The notes below the pieces were generated by a model. It made no database searches, was not told where the DNA came from, and saw only the letters and a program-made list of their open reading frames with translations. Both the position numbers and the translations under genes were made by a program. Below, in pieces: positions 45,262 to 54,528 of a stretch of DNA of 64,000 nt. The number at the start of each line of letters is the position of its first letter. Position 1 is the stretch's first letter. Source of the DNA: Spirosoma profusum (GTDB taxonomy: Bacteria > Bacteroidota > Bacteroidia > Cytophagales > Spirosomataceae); assembly GCF_014699005.1 (NCBI RefSeq), contig NZ_JACWZY010000001.1, forward strand, positions 496,001-560,000, read 5' to 3'.

Positions 45262-46458
45262 TCAGATTCGGATAAAGAGTTTTCGGCGGTACATCCAGAG
45301 AAGAATCAGGTAAAAAATACCCAGTGCGGCCATACCGATCAGCAGTGGCTCGAATGGGGCGCCCAGAATCTGAAAAACACCGTGACCTAGATGCGTATAA
45401 AACGACGTAATAATAAAGTGGTCGATAAGATGGACCAGGCAGTAAATCGCGATGGAATTCATACCGACCACCACCAGAGCAAACGTCCATTTTTGATATT
45501 TCGCTACGTCGATGATGCTATAGAAAAGGGCCAGCAGCCAGAAACACCAGCCACCGCTGAACAATACCCAGGCGGGTGTCCAGATACGTTTTACTACCGG
45601 ACAAATTCCCGCTACGTGGAGGAGAACGCCACTGGCAAGTCCAATTGCCCCGGCTATCAGCAGCCGTTTAATCAAGTCACGAGAGGACACCCCTTCGCGT
45701 AGCCAGCGACCTGCCTGCAAACCCAGCACCATAGTACCCAGCGTCGGGATGAAACTCAACGTAGCATACCCACCACCATTGAACAGAAAGACTTTTGCGC
45801 GCGGAAACAGATTCAGAAACCACGTATCGAATGCCCAGGCCAGATTGCTGTTTTTGTTAAAATGAGCCATTAGACCCGTGTAATGCTCTGGCCAGTCGGG
45901 TGGAACGTTGACCGCAGTGTAATCGAAATTGGGGCCGGGAGCCGGATAAAGGACGAATGCCAGCCAATATGCGAATAGAATACCTCCGAATGCTAGCCAC
46001 GTAGTGCGTGGAGATGTGTAACCCAGCAGAAACAAAAATGGATAGCCCAGACCAATCTGTGAGAGCGTATCTTCAAACGTAAAATAGGTTTGTTCGGCAT
46101 GGGTAGAACGCAGAAAAATACCCAGCAATATCAGGATGAGTGACCGACGTAGCGCGTGCCCAAACTGGTTCCCGAAAGACTGTGCCTGTGCCGCCCGACT
46201 GGCGATGGAGTAGGGGAGCGCTACGCCAACCAGAAACGAAAACGAAGGCTGTATCAAGTCGTGCAATGAGCAGCCCGCCCACGCTACGTGACTCTGATGA
46301 TGAGTGAGAAACGCCCAGAACGAACTATCTGGAAAGGATTCATGCAGTTCATGAAACCGAAGGATTTCGGCAGCCATCAACGTCATTACAAAGCCTCGAT
46401 AGGCGTCAATGGACATCAGGCGACCGGCTAAGGGGTCGGTCTGTACACGTTTTGCCAT
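45262..46458 (-). CDS. DUF5009/heparan-alpha-glucosaminide acetyltransferase-like membrane protein
   Basis: A 398-residue polytopic membrane protein starting [13 protein letters not shown] with HELHESFP nearby, the pattern of bacterial DUF5009/HGSNAT-like proteins. About ten hydrophobic segments. Such proteins may acetylate exported sugars across the membrane using acyl-CoA, by analogy. Operon partner of ade, but no functional link is obvious. Confidence 0.82.
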   Translation of the reverse strand: MAKRVQTDPLAGRLMSIDAYRGFVMTLMAAEILRFHELHESFPDSSFWAFLTHHQSHVAWAGCSLHDLIQPSFSFLVGVALPYSIASRAAQAQSFGNQFGHALRRSLILILLGIFLRSTHAEQTYFTFEDTLSQIGLGYPFLFLLGYTSPRTTWLAFGGILFAYWLAFVLYPAPGPNFDYTAVNVPPDWPEHYTGLMAHFNKNSNLAWAFDTWFLNLFPRAKVFLFNGGGYATLSFIPTLGTMVLGLQAGRWLREGVSSRDLIKRLLIAGAIGLASGVLLHVAGICPVVKRIWTPAWVLFSGGWCFWLLALFYSIIDVAKYQKWTFALVVVGMNSIAIYCLVHLIDHFIITSFYTHLGHGVFQILGAPFEPLLIGMAALGIFYLILLWMYRRKLFIRI

Positions 46459-46515
46459 AAACAGGGTTCAGGATTTAGAAGCTGTTTAACTTTCTCTTCT
46501 TGTCTGAAAAGCAAG

Positions 46516-46563
46516 TTTTTTGTCATCCTGACCCGAACGCGTAGCCGAAGGAAGAATGACAAA
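46516..46563. repeat. Short family A element
   Basis: TTTTTTGTCATCCTGAC and GGAAGAATGACAAA form a reduced version of the family A repeat with eight-base terminal arms. Its ATGACAAA opens a spurious 5' extension of the following gene. Confidence 0.7.
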
Positions 46564-46684
46564 CCGTTTCTTAGCCTTAAAACTTGGCAATGACGCTCAC
46601 ATTCGCAAGAACGTTCGTGAAAGTTTTTGGATGAGTGGTATATTTCGGATTGAAATGCCTCTTTATACTAAAAAAGTTTGTCGA

Positions 46685-48358
46685 ATGAATGCCCGTGTCC
46701 TTAAAGTCCATCCTGCCGATAACGTCATTGTAGCGTTACGTAACCTGTCGGCGGGTGAACGAATTGAATTTGAGAATGAGACGTATGAGCTTCCCTATGC
46801 TGTGGGAGCCAAACATAAATTTGTGACCGAGGACCGCCAGCCTGGTGAGCCGATCACGATGTATGGCGTACTGGTAGGGAAGGCCACTCAGCCGATTCGG
46901 CGGGGCGAACCAATCACTACGTTCAACCTCAAACATGACGCCGACCGTTATGGCCTCGAAAAAAAGGAACCTGCCTCCTGGCAAGCTCCCGACGTATCGC
47001 CCTGGCAGGATCGTACGTTTATGGGCTATCACCGGGCCGACGGAAGCGTTGGAACGCGAAATTATTGGGTAATCGTACCGCTGGTATTCTGCGAAAATCG
47101 TAACGTATTGATTCTCAAAGATGCGTTTGAACGCGAACTCGGCTATGCCCAACCCGAAATGTACCGCGACCAAGTTCATGAACTGCTAAGTCTCTATAAA
47201 GCAGGTGAAATGGACGTAGTGAAAAAGATGCAGCCTTTTGTTGATGCTAGCCAGAACCAGACGCTTCAGCACAACACTCAGGCACCAAATCGCCCATTTA
47301 AAAATGTAGATGGTATCAAATTCCTGACCCATGAGATGGGTTGTGGTGGTACGCGACAAGATTCGGGGTATTTGTGTTCGTTGTTAGCCGGTTTTATCAA
47401 TAATCCGAACGTGGGTGGTGCTACCGTCCTGAGTTTAGGTTGTCAGCATTTGCAGGTCGATATGATTTCATCGGAAATCAAAAGGCAGAATCCGAAGTTT
47501 GATAAACCACTACTATTGTTTGAGCAACAGGCCGGTACAGAATACGCACTGATGTCGCAGGCTATCAAAGAAACGTTCCTGGGCCTGGTTGAAATTAATA
47601 AAATTGAACGGAAACCGGCACCACTGAGTGCGCTGACCGTAGGCCTGAAATGTGGTGGTTCGGATGGTTTTTCGGGGATTTCGGCCAATCCAGTACTGGG
47701 GCATCTATCTGATAATCTGGTTGCACTTGGCGGCAAAACCGTTCTGGCCGAATTTCCTGAACTGAACGGCGTTGAGCAGGAACTCATCAACCGCACACCC
47801 GACAACGCTAAAGCACAGAAATTCATCACCCTGATGGGTGATTATTCAGCGCAGGCCGAGGCCGTTGGTTCAGGTTTCGACATGAATCCATCGCCGGGTA
47901 ATATTAAAGACGGCCTGATTACCGATGCCATAAAATCGGCGGGGGCTGCCAAAAAAGGAGGTACAGCACTCGTGGCCGACGTACTGGATTACGCCGAACC
48001 CATCGTTACGCCCGGCCTGAATCTGCTCTGCACACCCGGAAACGACGTAGAAGCCACCACAGGTATGGCTGGTTCGGGGGCAACCGTTATTCTCTTTACG
48101 ACCGGACTTGGCACGCCCACAGGAAACCCTGTTTCTCCAGTGGTGAAAGTGTCGACAAACACCATTCTCAAAAATCGGATGCCCGACGTAATTGATTTCG
48201 ACAGTGGCCCAATTGTGGATGGTGAACAAAGCATCGGACAAAATGCTGACGAACTGCTGGAATATATCATCCGACTGGCTTCCGGTGAGGTCATCACGCA
48301 GGCAGAACGATTAGGACAGGACGATTTCATTCCCTGGAAACGCGGGGTATCTCTTTAA
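46685..48358 (+). CDS. UxaA-family dehydratase (altronate dehydratase-like, possibly L-fuconate)
   Basis: A 557-residue sugar-acid dehydratase with an N-terminal SAF domain (residues 1-90) and the altronate/galactarate dehydratase domain; motifs EMGCGGTRQDSG and KCGGSDGFSG. ATG at 46685 begins the SAF-like RVLKVHPADNV; an earlier ATG at 46556 lies in a repeat. The usual name is altronate dehydratase, but the downstream SDR, FAH hydrolase and COG3618 lactonase form the oxidative deoxysugar route, in which a UxaA homologue may dehydrate L-fuconate. No uxaB or uxaC is present here. Confidence 0.85.
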   Translation: MNARVLKVHPADNVIVALRNLSAGERIEFENETYELPYAVGAKHKFVTEDRQPGEPITMYGVLVGKATQPIRRGEPITTFNLKHDADRYGLEKKEPASWQAPDVSPWQDRTFMGYHRADGSVGTRNYWVIVPLVFCENRNVLILKDAFERELGYAQPEMYRDQVHELLSLYKAGEMDVVKKMQPFVDASQNQTLQHNTQAPNRPFKNVDGIKFLTHEMGCGGTRQDSGYLCSLLAGFINNPNVGGATVLSLGCQHLQVDMISSEIKRQNPKFDKPLLLFEQQAGTEYALMSQAIKETFLGLVEINKIERKPAPLSALTVGLKCGGSDGFSGISANPVLGHLSDNLVALGGKTVLAEFPELNGVEQELINRTPDNAKAQKFITLMGDYSAQAEAVGSGFDMNPSPGNIKDGLITDAIKSAGAAKKGGTALVADVLDYAEPIVTPGLNLLCTPGNDVEATTGMAGSGATVILFTTGLGTPTGNPVSPVVKVSTNTILKNRMPDVIDFDSGPIVDGEQSIGQNADELLEYIIRLASGEVITQAERLGQDDFIPWKRGVSL

Positions 48359-48364
48359 AAATTA

Positions 48365-48418
48365 GCGAAAGAGCGAATATTTGGTCTGTCACTCTTTCGC
48401 TCTTTCTTTCGCTCTTTA
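48365..48418. repeat. Inverted repeat, family I, between dehydratase and SDR
   Basis: GCGAAAGAGCGAA (48365-48377) faces TTCGCTCTTTCTTTCGC (48396 onward). The right arm runs up to the SDR start codon. Confidence 0.8.
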
Positions 48419-49191
48419 TGTTTTCTCTCAAGAACAAAACCGCCCTCATTACCGGGGGAGCCAGTGGTATTGGACTGGCGATTTCGCAGACATTTGCGCA
48501 GGCGGGCGCTACGGTGCATATTCTGGAAATCAACGCGGAACAGGCGCAACAGGTAGCGGCTGATATTAAGGCTGGCGGTGGTCAGGCCGAGGCCCATGCC
48601 GTTGACGTATCGGATCAGGCGCAGGTTACCGACGTAATCAGTCAGATTGCCGCACAGGGGCCAATTCATATTTTAGTCAACAATGCCGGGGTAGCGCACA
48701 TTGGCCGGGCCGATACTACGTCGGAAGCTGATTTCGACCGGATTTTTCGCATCAACATCAAAGGCGTTTATAACTGCCTGCGCGCGACTATTCCTCACCT
48801 GAAAAAAAACGGCGGTGGCGTTGTTTTGAACATGGCGTCAGTAGCCGCTACGTTGGGGATTTCTGACCGGTTCGCGTATTCGATGAGTAAAGGAGCTGTG
48901 CTGAGCATGACGTTGTCCGTAGCGAAAGATTACCTGACGGATAACATCCGCTGCAACTGCATTTCGCCGGGGCGGGTACATACGCCTTTTGTGGATGGAT
49001 TTATCGCGAAGAATTATCCCGGTCAGGAGGCCGAAATGTTCGCCAAACTCTCAAAAACGCAACCCATTGGTCGTATGGCCAAACCTGAGGAAGTTGCGGC
49101 TCTGGCACTCTACTTATGTTCTGAAGAAGCAGGATTCGTTACAGGCTGTGATTATCCAATTGATGGTGGTTTCACGCGACTGAATTCGTAG
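48418..49191 (+). CDS. SDR oxidoreductase, likely 2-keto-3-deoxy-sugar-acid dehydrogenase
   Basis: A 257-residue SDR with GGASGIGLA (residues 13-21), NNAGVAH, the catalytic Ser in NMASVAA and YSMSK with Tyr/Lys. In the oxidative L-fucose route this step oxidises 2-keto-3-deoxy-L-fuconate at C4. Its place between the dehydratase and the FAH hydrolase supports that. The exact sugar acid is inferred. Confidence 0.88.
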   Translation: MFSLKNKTALITGGASGIGLAISQTFAQAGATVHILEINAEQAQQVAADIKAGGGQAEAHAVDVSDQAQVTDVISQIAAQGPIHILVNNAGVAHIGRADTTSEADFDRIFRINIKGVYNCLRATIPHLKKNGGGVVLNMASVAATLGISDRFAYSMSKGAVLSMTLSVAKDYLTDNIRCNCISPGRVHTPFVDGFIAKNYPGQEAEMFAKLSKTQPIGRMAKPEEVAALALYLCSEEAGFVTGCDYPIDGGFTRLNS

Positions 49192-49303
49192 TGTTCAGAA
49201 CGTTGTTGAGTTAAAGAGAACCTTATTTTCTCCAGATACATACTGGATAATTATTAAAATTGCAGCCTCACAAGCTTTTTCAGGTCAACGTATTCCATTC
49301 TGC

Positions 49304-50158
49304 ATGAAACTCTTCCGCTTCGGCTCGCCCGACCACGAACACCCCGGTGTTGAACTTCCCTCCGGCCAACGCATCGACGTAACACACTTCGGCGAAGACT
49401 ATGATGAATCTTTTTTTGCCAGCAACGGTCCTGAACGACTGGCTCACTGGCTCACGGCACACGCGCACACTTGTCCCGACGTAGCACCCGATCAACGTAT
49501 CGCTTCCTGTGTGAGACGGCCATCCAAGATTGTCTGTGTGGGTTTGAACTACGCCAAACACGCAGCCGAAACCGGTGCTACACCGCCTACTGAACCAATT
49601 CTTTTTTTTAAATCAACGACGGCGCTTGTCGGCCCGAACGATGACGTAGTGATTCCCAAACGTTCTGAGAAAACCGACTGGGAGGTCGAACTGGCAATTA
49701 TCATCGGCAAGCGGGCCAGCTACGTTGAACTGGAGGAGGCTATGGATTATATAGCGGGCTATGCGCTGCACAACGATTACAGCGAACGAGCCTGGCAACT
49801 GGAACGCGGTGGTCAGTGGGTAAAAGGCAAAAGTGCCGATACGTTCGCGCCATTAGGGCCGTACCTGGTTACGAAAGACGAAGTTCCCAATCCGAATGCG
49901 CTGAATTTGTGGCTCAAACTCAACGGAGAAGAATTGCAGAATTCGAACACCGACGACATGATTTTTAACGTACCAACGCTCATAAGCTACATCAGTCAGT
50001 TCATGACGTTGTTGCCCGGTGACGTTATTTCGACAGGTACACCAGCCGGTGTCGGTATGGGCCTGAAACCGCAACGATTCCTCAAACCAGGCGACGTAGT
50101 GGAACTGGGTATCGAAGGGTTAGGCGAGCAGAAACAAACGGCGGTTTCATTCGTCTGA
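49304..50158 (+). CDS. Fumarylacetoacetate hydrolase-family protein
   Basis: A 284-residue FAH-fold hydrolase cleaving C-C bonds of beta-diketo acids. The metal and substrate region appears as DWEVELAIIIG, HNDYSERAWQLER and GKSADTFAPLGP, followed by STGTPAGVG. In the proposed pathway it splits 2,4-diketo-3-deoxy-L-fuconate to pyruvate and lactate. It lacks the N-terminal domain of true fumarylacetoacetase. Confidence 0.9.
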   Translation: MKLFRFGSPDHEHPGVELPSGQRIDVTHFGEDYDESFFASNGPERLAHWLTAHAHTCPDVAPDQRIASCVRRPSKIVCVGLNYAKHAAETGATPPTEPILFFKSTTALVGPNDDVVIPKRSEKTDWEVELAIIIGKRASYVELEEAMDYIAGYALHNDYSERAWQLERGGQWVKGKSADTFAPLGPYLVTKDEVPNPNALNLWLKLNGEELQNSNTDDMIFNVPTLISYISQFMTLLPGDVISTGTPAGVGMGLKPQRFLKPGDVVELGIEGLGEQKQTAVSFV

Positions 50159-50171
50159 AACGGAAAATTAT

Positions 50172-50327
50172 TCTGAACCGGGATTTAGCAGATTGATGGA
50201 TTTTCAGGATTTTGTATTCGCTTCTTCGAAGCGCTTTATCAAAAACAAAATCCTGAAAATCCATCAATCTGCTAAATCCCGGTTCAGACAATTCAATAAA
50301 TCACTAAATCAGCTAAATCCCGGTTTA
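50172..50327. repeat. Long perfect inverted repeat, family C copy 2, with an extra half arm
   Basis: Arms 50172-50215 and 50245-50288 are 44-base perfect complements starting TCTGAACCGGGATTTAGC; loop contains CTTCTTCGAAGCG. A third partial arm (50290-50327) ends against the lactonase start codon. The arms differ from the 24.7-kb copy yet remain self-complementary. Confidence 0.95.
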
Positions 50328-50328
50328 G

Positions 50329-51153
50329 ATGACCATCGACGCCCACCAACATTTCTGGCATTTCGACCCCATTCGCGATAGCTGGATAACCGACGATATG
50401 GCGGCTATCCAACGCGATTTTCTCCCCGCTGATCTGGAACCGATACTGGCGCAGAACGGCATCGATGGCTGCGTGGCCGTACAGGCGTCGCAGTCGGAAG
50501 AAGAAACACGGTTTCTGACCAGCATGGCTCAGAGTTATGATTTTGTGATGGGTGTAGTCGGGTGGGTGGACTTTCAGTCGGCGCAACTGTCTGAACGGCT
50601 GGAAGCGTTTTCGCAACATCCTGAGATAAAAGGCTATAGGCACGTAGCGCAGGCCGAACCCGACGATTTCCTTGCCCGTCCATCAGTAGTAGAGGGCATT
50701 AGGAAGCTGGCCGAGTTTAATCTCACCTATGACATCCTGATTTATCCGACCCAGCTTAAAGCTGCACTGCAACTTGTAAAGGCAGTTCCCGAAGTCAACT
50801 TCGTGATCGATCACTTGGCGAAACCTTACATTAAGAAGCAGGAAATCAATCGCTGGTCGAATTTTATGACCGAAATCGCCAAACACAAACACGTTTCGTG
50901 CAAACTCTCCGGCATGGTCACCGAAGCCGACTGGCATCACTGGAGTAAAAAAGATTTCTTCCCCTATTTGGACGTAGCATTCGAACATTTCGGCCCCGAT
51001 CGGCTCATGTTTGGCTCCGATTGGCCGGTTTGTCTGGTTGCGGCAAACTACACGCAGGTGAAAAATCTGGTGGACGACTACGTAGCACCCTGGGGTGATG
51101 AGGTTCGGGCGAAGGTATTTGGGGGGAATGCTACGTTGTTTTATAAGTTGTAA
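50329..51153 (+). CDS. Amidohydrolase family 2 protein, sugar lactonase type (COG3618)
   Basis: A 274-residue TIM-barrel hydrolase. DAHQHFWHF at the N-terminus supplies metal-binding His residues, VIDHLAKP a central His and MFGSDWPVC the Asp. COG3618 members include L-fucono-1,5-lactonase and L-rhamnonolactonase, which fits the cluster: it would open the lactone made by a sugar dehydrogenase (not seen in this window). Confidence 0.9.
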   Translation: MTIDAHQHFWHFDPIRDSWITDDMAAIQRDFLPADLEPILAQNGIDGCVAVQASQSEEETRFLTSMAQSYDFVMGVVGWVDFQSAQLSERLEAFSQHPEIKGYRHVAQAEPDDFLARPSVVEGIRKLAEFNLTYDILIYPTQLKAALQLVKAVPEVNFVIDHLAKPYIKKQEINRWSNFMTEIAKHKHVSCKLSGMVTEADWHHWSKKDFFPYLDVAFEHFGPDRLMFGSDWPVCLVAANYTQVKNLVDDYVAPWGDEVRAKVFGGNATLFYKL

Positions 51154-51223
51154 AGTTGTATGGTTGTAACGTTATGAAGTTTTGAATGCATCAGCCAACT
51201 TTATAACTCTACAACTTCATAAC
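51143..51223. repeat. Inverted repeat, family G, between lactonase and kinase
   Basis: Words AAGTTGTAAAGTTGTA and GTTATGAAGTT on the left recur as complements AACTTTATAAC and CTACAACTTCATAAC on the right. It overlaps the lactonase stop. Confidence 0.7.
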
Positions 51224-51241
51224 TACTTCGTTTAGTAGACT

Positions 51242-52705
51242 ATGAACTGCATCATCGGCGTTGATATTGGCACTACGAATGTAAAAGCCCTGGCTATGCC
51301 GCCGGATTTGAGCAAAATTCTGGCGCACGCTGCGGCTCCGGTAACCACGCTCAATCCAGAACCTGGTTACGCCGAACAGGACCCTGCCGAAATCTGGTCG
51401 TCATTCGTGCAGGTAATGGCTGAAGTGAATCGGGAATTGAAAGAAGCTGGCCATACAGCGACCCACGTAGCATTTTGCACGGCCATGCATAGCGTGTTAC
51501 CGATGGATGACGACGGCAAGGCTTTAGGAAATGCTATTCTCTGGTCCGACAATCGGGCTGAAGCACAGGCGGCTGAATTACGTACCACGCAGGCCAAATT
51601 GGGCAAAGCGATCCATAAGGAAACCGGTACGCCCATTCACCCGATGATTCCGTTGTGCAAATTGGCCTGGCTACGTCAGCACGACCCACGTGCCCTGCAT
51701 CGGACACCCCGGTTCGGGTCTATCAAAGAATATCTGTGGCGAAAACTGACGGGCGAGTTTGAAATTGATTTCTCGATGGCTACGGCAACGGGTTTGTTTT
51801 ATGAACAGAAACGAAAGTGGAGCCAACGAGCGATGGACTACGCTGGCGTTCGGCCTGACCAATTATCGACTCCCGTTCCGACTACCCACCAACGACCCTA
51901 TCTGCCACTTCCTGAAACAGAAAAAACGGGACTTACTGCCGACGTATCGCTGCTGATCGGTGCTTCAGACGGTTGCCTGGCCAATTTGGGAGCCGGTGCC
52001 ATCAAACGCGGAACTGCTACGTTGACCATTGGTACGAGCGGGGCGATACGCCAAACGGTTCGCAAACCGCTTCGCGATGCAAAAGGCCGGCTGTTCTGTT
52101 ACTACCTGGATGAGGGTTACTACGTTGTGGGCGGGCCAACTAACAATGGCGGTAACGTATTGGAATGGGTAACCGAAAAACTAACCCAGCAAGATGCCAA
52201 CGCTGTATTTGACGAAGCGGCAACGATTCCGCCCGGTTCCGACGGGTTGGTTTTTCTGCCCTATCTTCAGGGCGAACGGGCACCATTATGGGATGCTTCG
52301 GTACGTGGTGCCTATCTAAACGTCGACTGGCAACATACACGAGCACACTTTGTTCGGGCGGCTTTAGAAGGTGTGTTGTTTAATCTGCTTAGTATCAATC
52401 AACTACTTGTCGAACATACTGGGTCGGCGCAGGTAATTCATGCCAACGGCGGGTTTGCCCAGTCGAAATTCTGGGTGCAAATGCTGGCCGACATGGCGGG
52501 CGTTCCGGTACGTTTAAACGCCAGTAACGAAAGTGGCTCAATGGGAGCTATCCTGCTGACGATGAAAGCCGAAGGGGTACTGAAAAATCTAGACGAAGCT
52601 GCCGACCGGGTAGCTTTTGGTGATACGTTCAAACCGGATTTAAGCCGCCATAAGACGTATCGGGATGCCTTTAAGCAGTGGGAAGAAGGCATGCAAAAGC
52701 TATAA
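51242..52705 (+). CDS. FGGY-family carbohydrate kinase, gluconokinase-like
   Basis: A 487-residue sugar kinase of the FGGY fold. The N-terminal ATPase loop is GVDIGTTNVKALAM, the phosphate-2 motif is TIGTSGAIR, and the C-terminal HANGGFAQSKFW closes the adenosine site. Gluconokinase is the usual label; in the cluster the substrate is uncertain because the oxidative route proper needs no kinase. It may serve a parallel branch. Confidence 0.87.
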   Translation: MNCIIGVDIGTTNVKALAMPPDLSKILAHAAAPVTTLNPEPGYAEQDPAEIWSSFVQVMAEVNRELKEAGHTATHVAFCTAMHSVLPMDDDGKALGNAILWSDNRAEAQAAELRTTQAKLGKAIHKETGTPIHPMIPLCKLAWLRQHDPRALHRTPRFGSIKEYLWRKLTGEFEIDFSMATATGLFYEQKRKWSQRAMDYAGVRPDQLSTPVPTTHQRPYLPLPETEKTGLTADVSLLIGASDGCLANLGAGAIKRGTATLTIGTSGAIRQTVRKPLRDAKGRLFCYYLDEGYYVVGGPTNNGGNVLEWVTEKLTQQDANAVFDEAATIPPGSDGLVFLPYLQGERAPLWDASVRGAYLNVDWQHTRAHFVRAALEGVLFNLLSINQLLVEHTGSAQVIHANGGFAQSKFWVQMLADMAGVPVRLNASNESGSMGAILLTMKAEGVLKNLDEAADRVAFGDTFKPDLSRHKTYRDAFKQWEEGMQKL

Positions 52706-52726
52706 AGAAATGAACTTAAGAAGGAA

Positions 52727-53155
52727 CTATAGGCTATTTTGCGACGCCCACGTAACGCAGTTAGTGGCGGCTGAACGCTTTTTGACGAAAGCGTAGTAAG
52801 TTGAATGCTTAAGTTGTCCCTGGCAATTAGCTGCCACTTCCACAATTAACCGCTGGTAGTTCGTAACCAGGCTGTCTGGTACGACAAACGTATTTGAGGC
52901 AATCATCCTGATTTTCTCGTCTTTAGGCGTCCAGCCGTTAACTCGTGATGTATCCTTCAGCGCCACAACATTCCATTCAAAACTTAGTGGCGTATCGCCA
53001 TAATCACTAGCCGTGAATTTCAGCCCGTTTCCTGCGTAACATTCGGAATCGACTGTTACTCGTTGGGGAGCTTTACAGGGAGTGGTTTTCTCCTGTTTAC
53101 AACTTACTAAAGATGCCAGAATTAGGCAACCGAGGTAAGAGTGGAAGCGTTTCAT
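52727..53155 (-). CDS. Predicted lipoprotein of unknown function
   Basis: A 142-residue protein with a lipobox ending ASLVSC (Cys19) and a beta-rich domain (LKFTASDYGDTPLSFEWNVV) that resembles a PKD/Ig-like fold. Three further Cys residues. Convergent with the FGGY kinase. No clear homologue. Confidence 0.65.
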   Translation of the reverse strand: MKRFHSYLGCLILASLVSCKQEKTTPCKAPQRVTVDSECYAGNGLKFTASDYGDTPLSFEWNVVALKDTSRVNGWTPKDEKIRMIASNTFVVPDSLVTNYQRLIVEVAANCQGQLKHSTYYAFVKKRSAATNCVTWASQNSL

Positions 53156-53275
53156 AACGTAGAAAAGTTTGGTACTAATACAAGACCAAATGTACCTATA
53201 AATGGTTTGAAATGATACTTGCTACGTTCGTTAGAAACGCATTAAAATTTTATCATAAAATGGATTTAGTCAATT

Positions 53276-54526
53276 CTACCACCGCACCTGCCCGTCACCG
53301 ACGACGATCCACTTTTCAGTTACTAACTTTTCCAGCGCAAAAGGCCCGCGTGCGTGAAGCTTTTGCGTCGATATACCGATTTCGGCTCCCAGGCCAAATA
53401 CGCCACCGTCGGTGAAGCGGGTTGAGGCATTGGCGTATACGGCCGCTGCATCGACTTCACGCAGGAATTGGTCAATCAAATCCTGATTTTGGGATAAAAT
53501 CGCTTCGGAGTGCCGCGATGAATACGTTTGAATATGCGACAATGCCTCGTCAAAACCAACCACTATTTTCACCGCAATCTTGTAATCCAGAAATTCACGG
53601 CCAAAGTCTTCAGACTGTGCGTATTGCAGCTTTTCGTAGCCTACCTTTTCAAAAATGGCGTAGGACGTTTCATCGGCGAAAACCTCTACGTTCCATTTGG
53701 CGAAATCGTCTGTCAGCATAGGCAGAAAACGGTCGGCAATGCTTTCATCGACCAACACACAATCCAGTGAATTGCAAACTGATGGCCGGGAAACGCGTGC
53801 GTTGACAACAATAGCGACCGCTTTATCGAGATCGGCGGTTTGTTCTACATAAGCGTGACAAACACCTGCACCCGTTTCGATGGTAGGAACCAGCGAATTT
53901 TTGCGGACGTACTGAATCAACGATTCAGAACCGCGCGGAATGATAATATCGACGTAACGCGTGGCAGTTAGTAACTCATTCACAACGGCCCGGTCGGTTG
54001 GGAGCAACGTAACGGCGGCTTTAGGTACGCCAAATTCAGTCAATACGCTCTGAATGAGGCTAACCAGATAACGGTTCGAGAAATCAGCTTCTTTGCCACC
54101 CTTCAATACACAGGCATTTCCCGACCGTAAACACAAAGACGCTACATCGACTGTTACGTTCGGACGTGCTTCGTAAATGACCCCAACGACGCCCAGTGGT
54201 ACGGCAATTTTTTTGAGTTGTAAGCCCTGCTCAATGCTACGTTCCAGAATGACTTCGCCAGCCGGATCGGGCAAAACGGCTACCTCACGAAGGCTTTTGG
54301 ATAAATCATCAACCCGTGCTTCGGTGAGTTTCAACCGGTCGTACTTTGGGTCGGAAGCGGGCATTCGGTCGAGGTCTTTCTGGTTTTCAGTTAGTACGTC
54401 GGCGGTGTGAGATGCCAATACGTCGGCCAGCCGATTCAGGAGGTCGGTTTTCTGCGACGGACTGAGTCGACGAACAGCTGCAGATGCCTGTTGAGCCGAT
54501 TGAAGAAGGGGAGTAATGGGTGTCAT
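53276..54526 (-). CDS. proA: Gamma-glutamyl phosphate reductase
   Basis: Second enzyme of proline synthesis, reducing glutamyl-5-phosphate. The 416-residue aldehyde-dehydrogenase-like protein carries the catalytic Cys in RPSVCNSLDCVL and the cofactor-region segment EARPNVTVD. Starts two bases after proB, so they are co-translated. Normal length. Confidence 0.95.
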   Translation of the reverse strand: MTPITPLLQSAQQASAAVRRLSPSQKTDLLNRLADVLASHTADVLTENQKDLDRMPASDPKYDRLKLTEARVDDLSKSLREVAVLPDPAGEVILERSIEQGLQLKKIAVPLGVVGVIYEARPNVTVDVASLCLRSGNACVLKGGKEADFSNRYLVSLIQSVLTEFGVPKAAVTLLPTDRAVVNELLTATRYVDIIIPRGSESLIQYVRKNSLVPTIETGAGVCHAYVEQTADLDKAVAIVVNARVSRPSVCNSLDCVLVDESIADRFLPMLTDDFAKWNVEVFADETSYAIFEKVGYEKLQYAQSEDFGREFLDYKIAVKIVVGFDEALSHIQTYSSRHSEAILSQNQDLIDQFLREVDAAAVYANASTRFTDGGVFGLGAEIGISTQKLHARGPFALEKLVTEKWIVVGDGQVRW

Positions 54527-54528
54527 AA

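Noticed and set aside
46556..46684. N-terminal extension of the UxaA-like dehydratase
   Set aside because: The ATG is part of a family A repeat and the extension is unlike SAF-domain proteins, which begin at 46685.
17485..50327. Terminal inverted repeats of insertion sequences
   Set aside because: The arms lie within about 130 bases of each other with no transposase between them or nearby, so they are palindromes, not IS ends.
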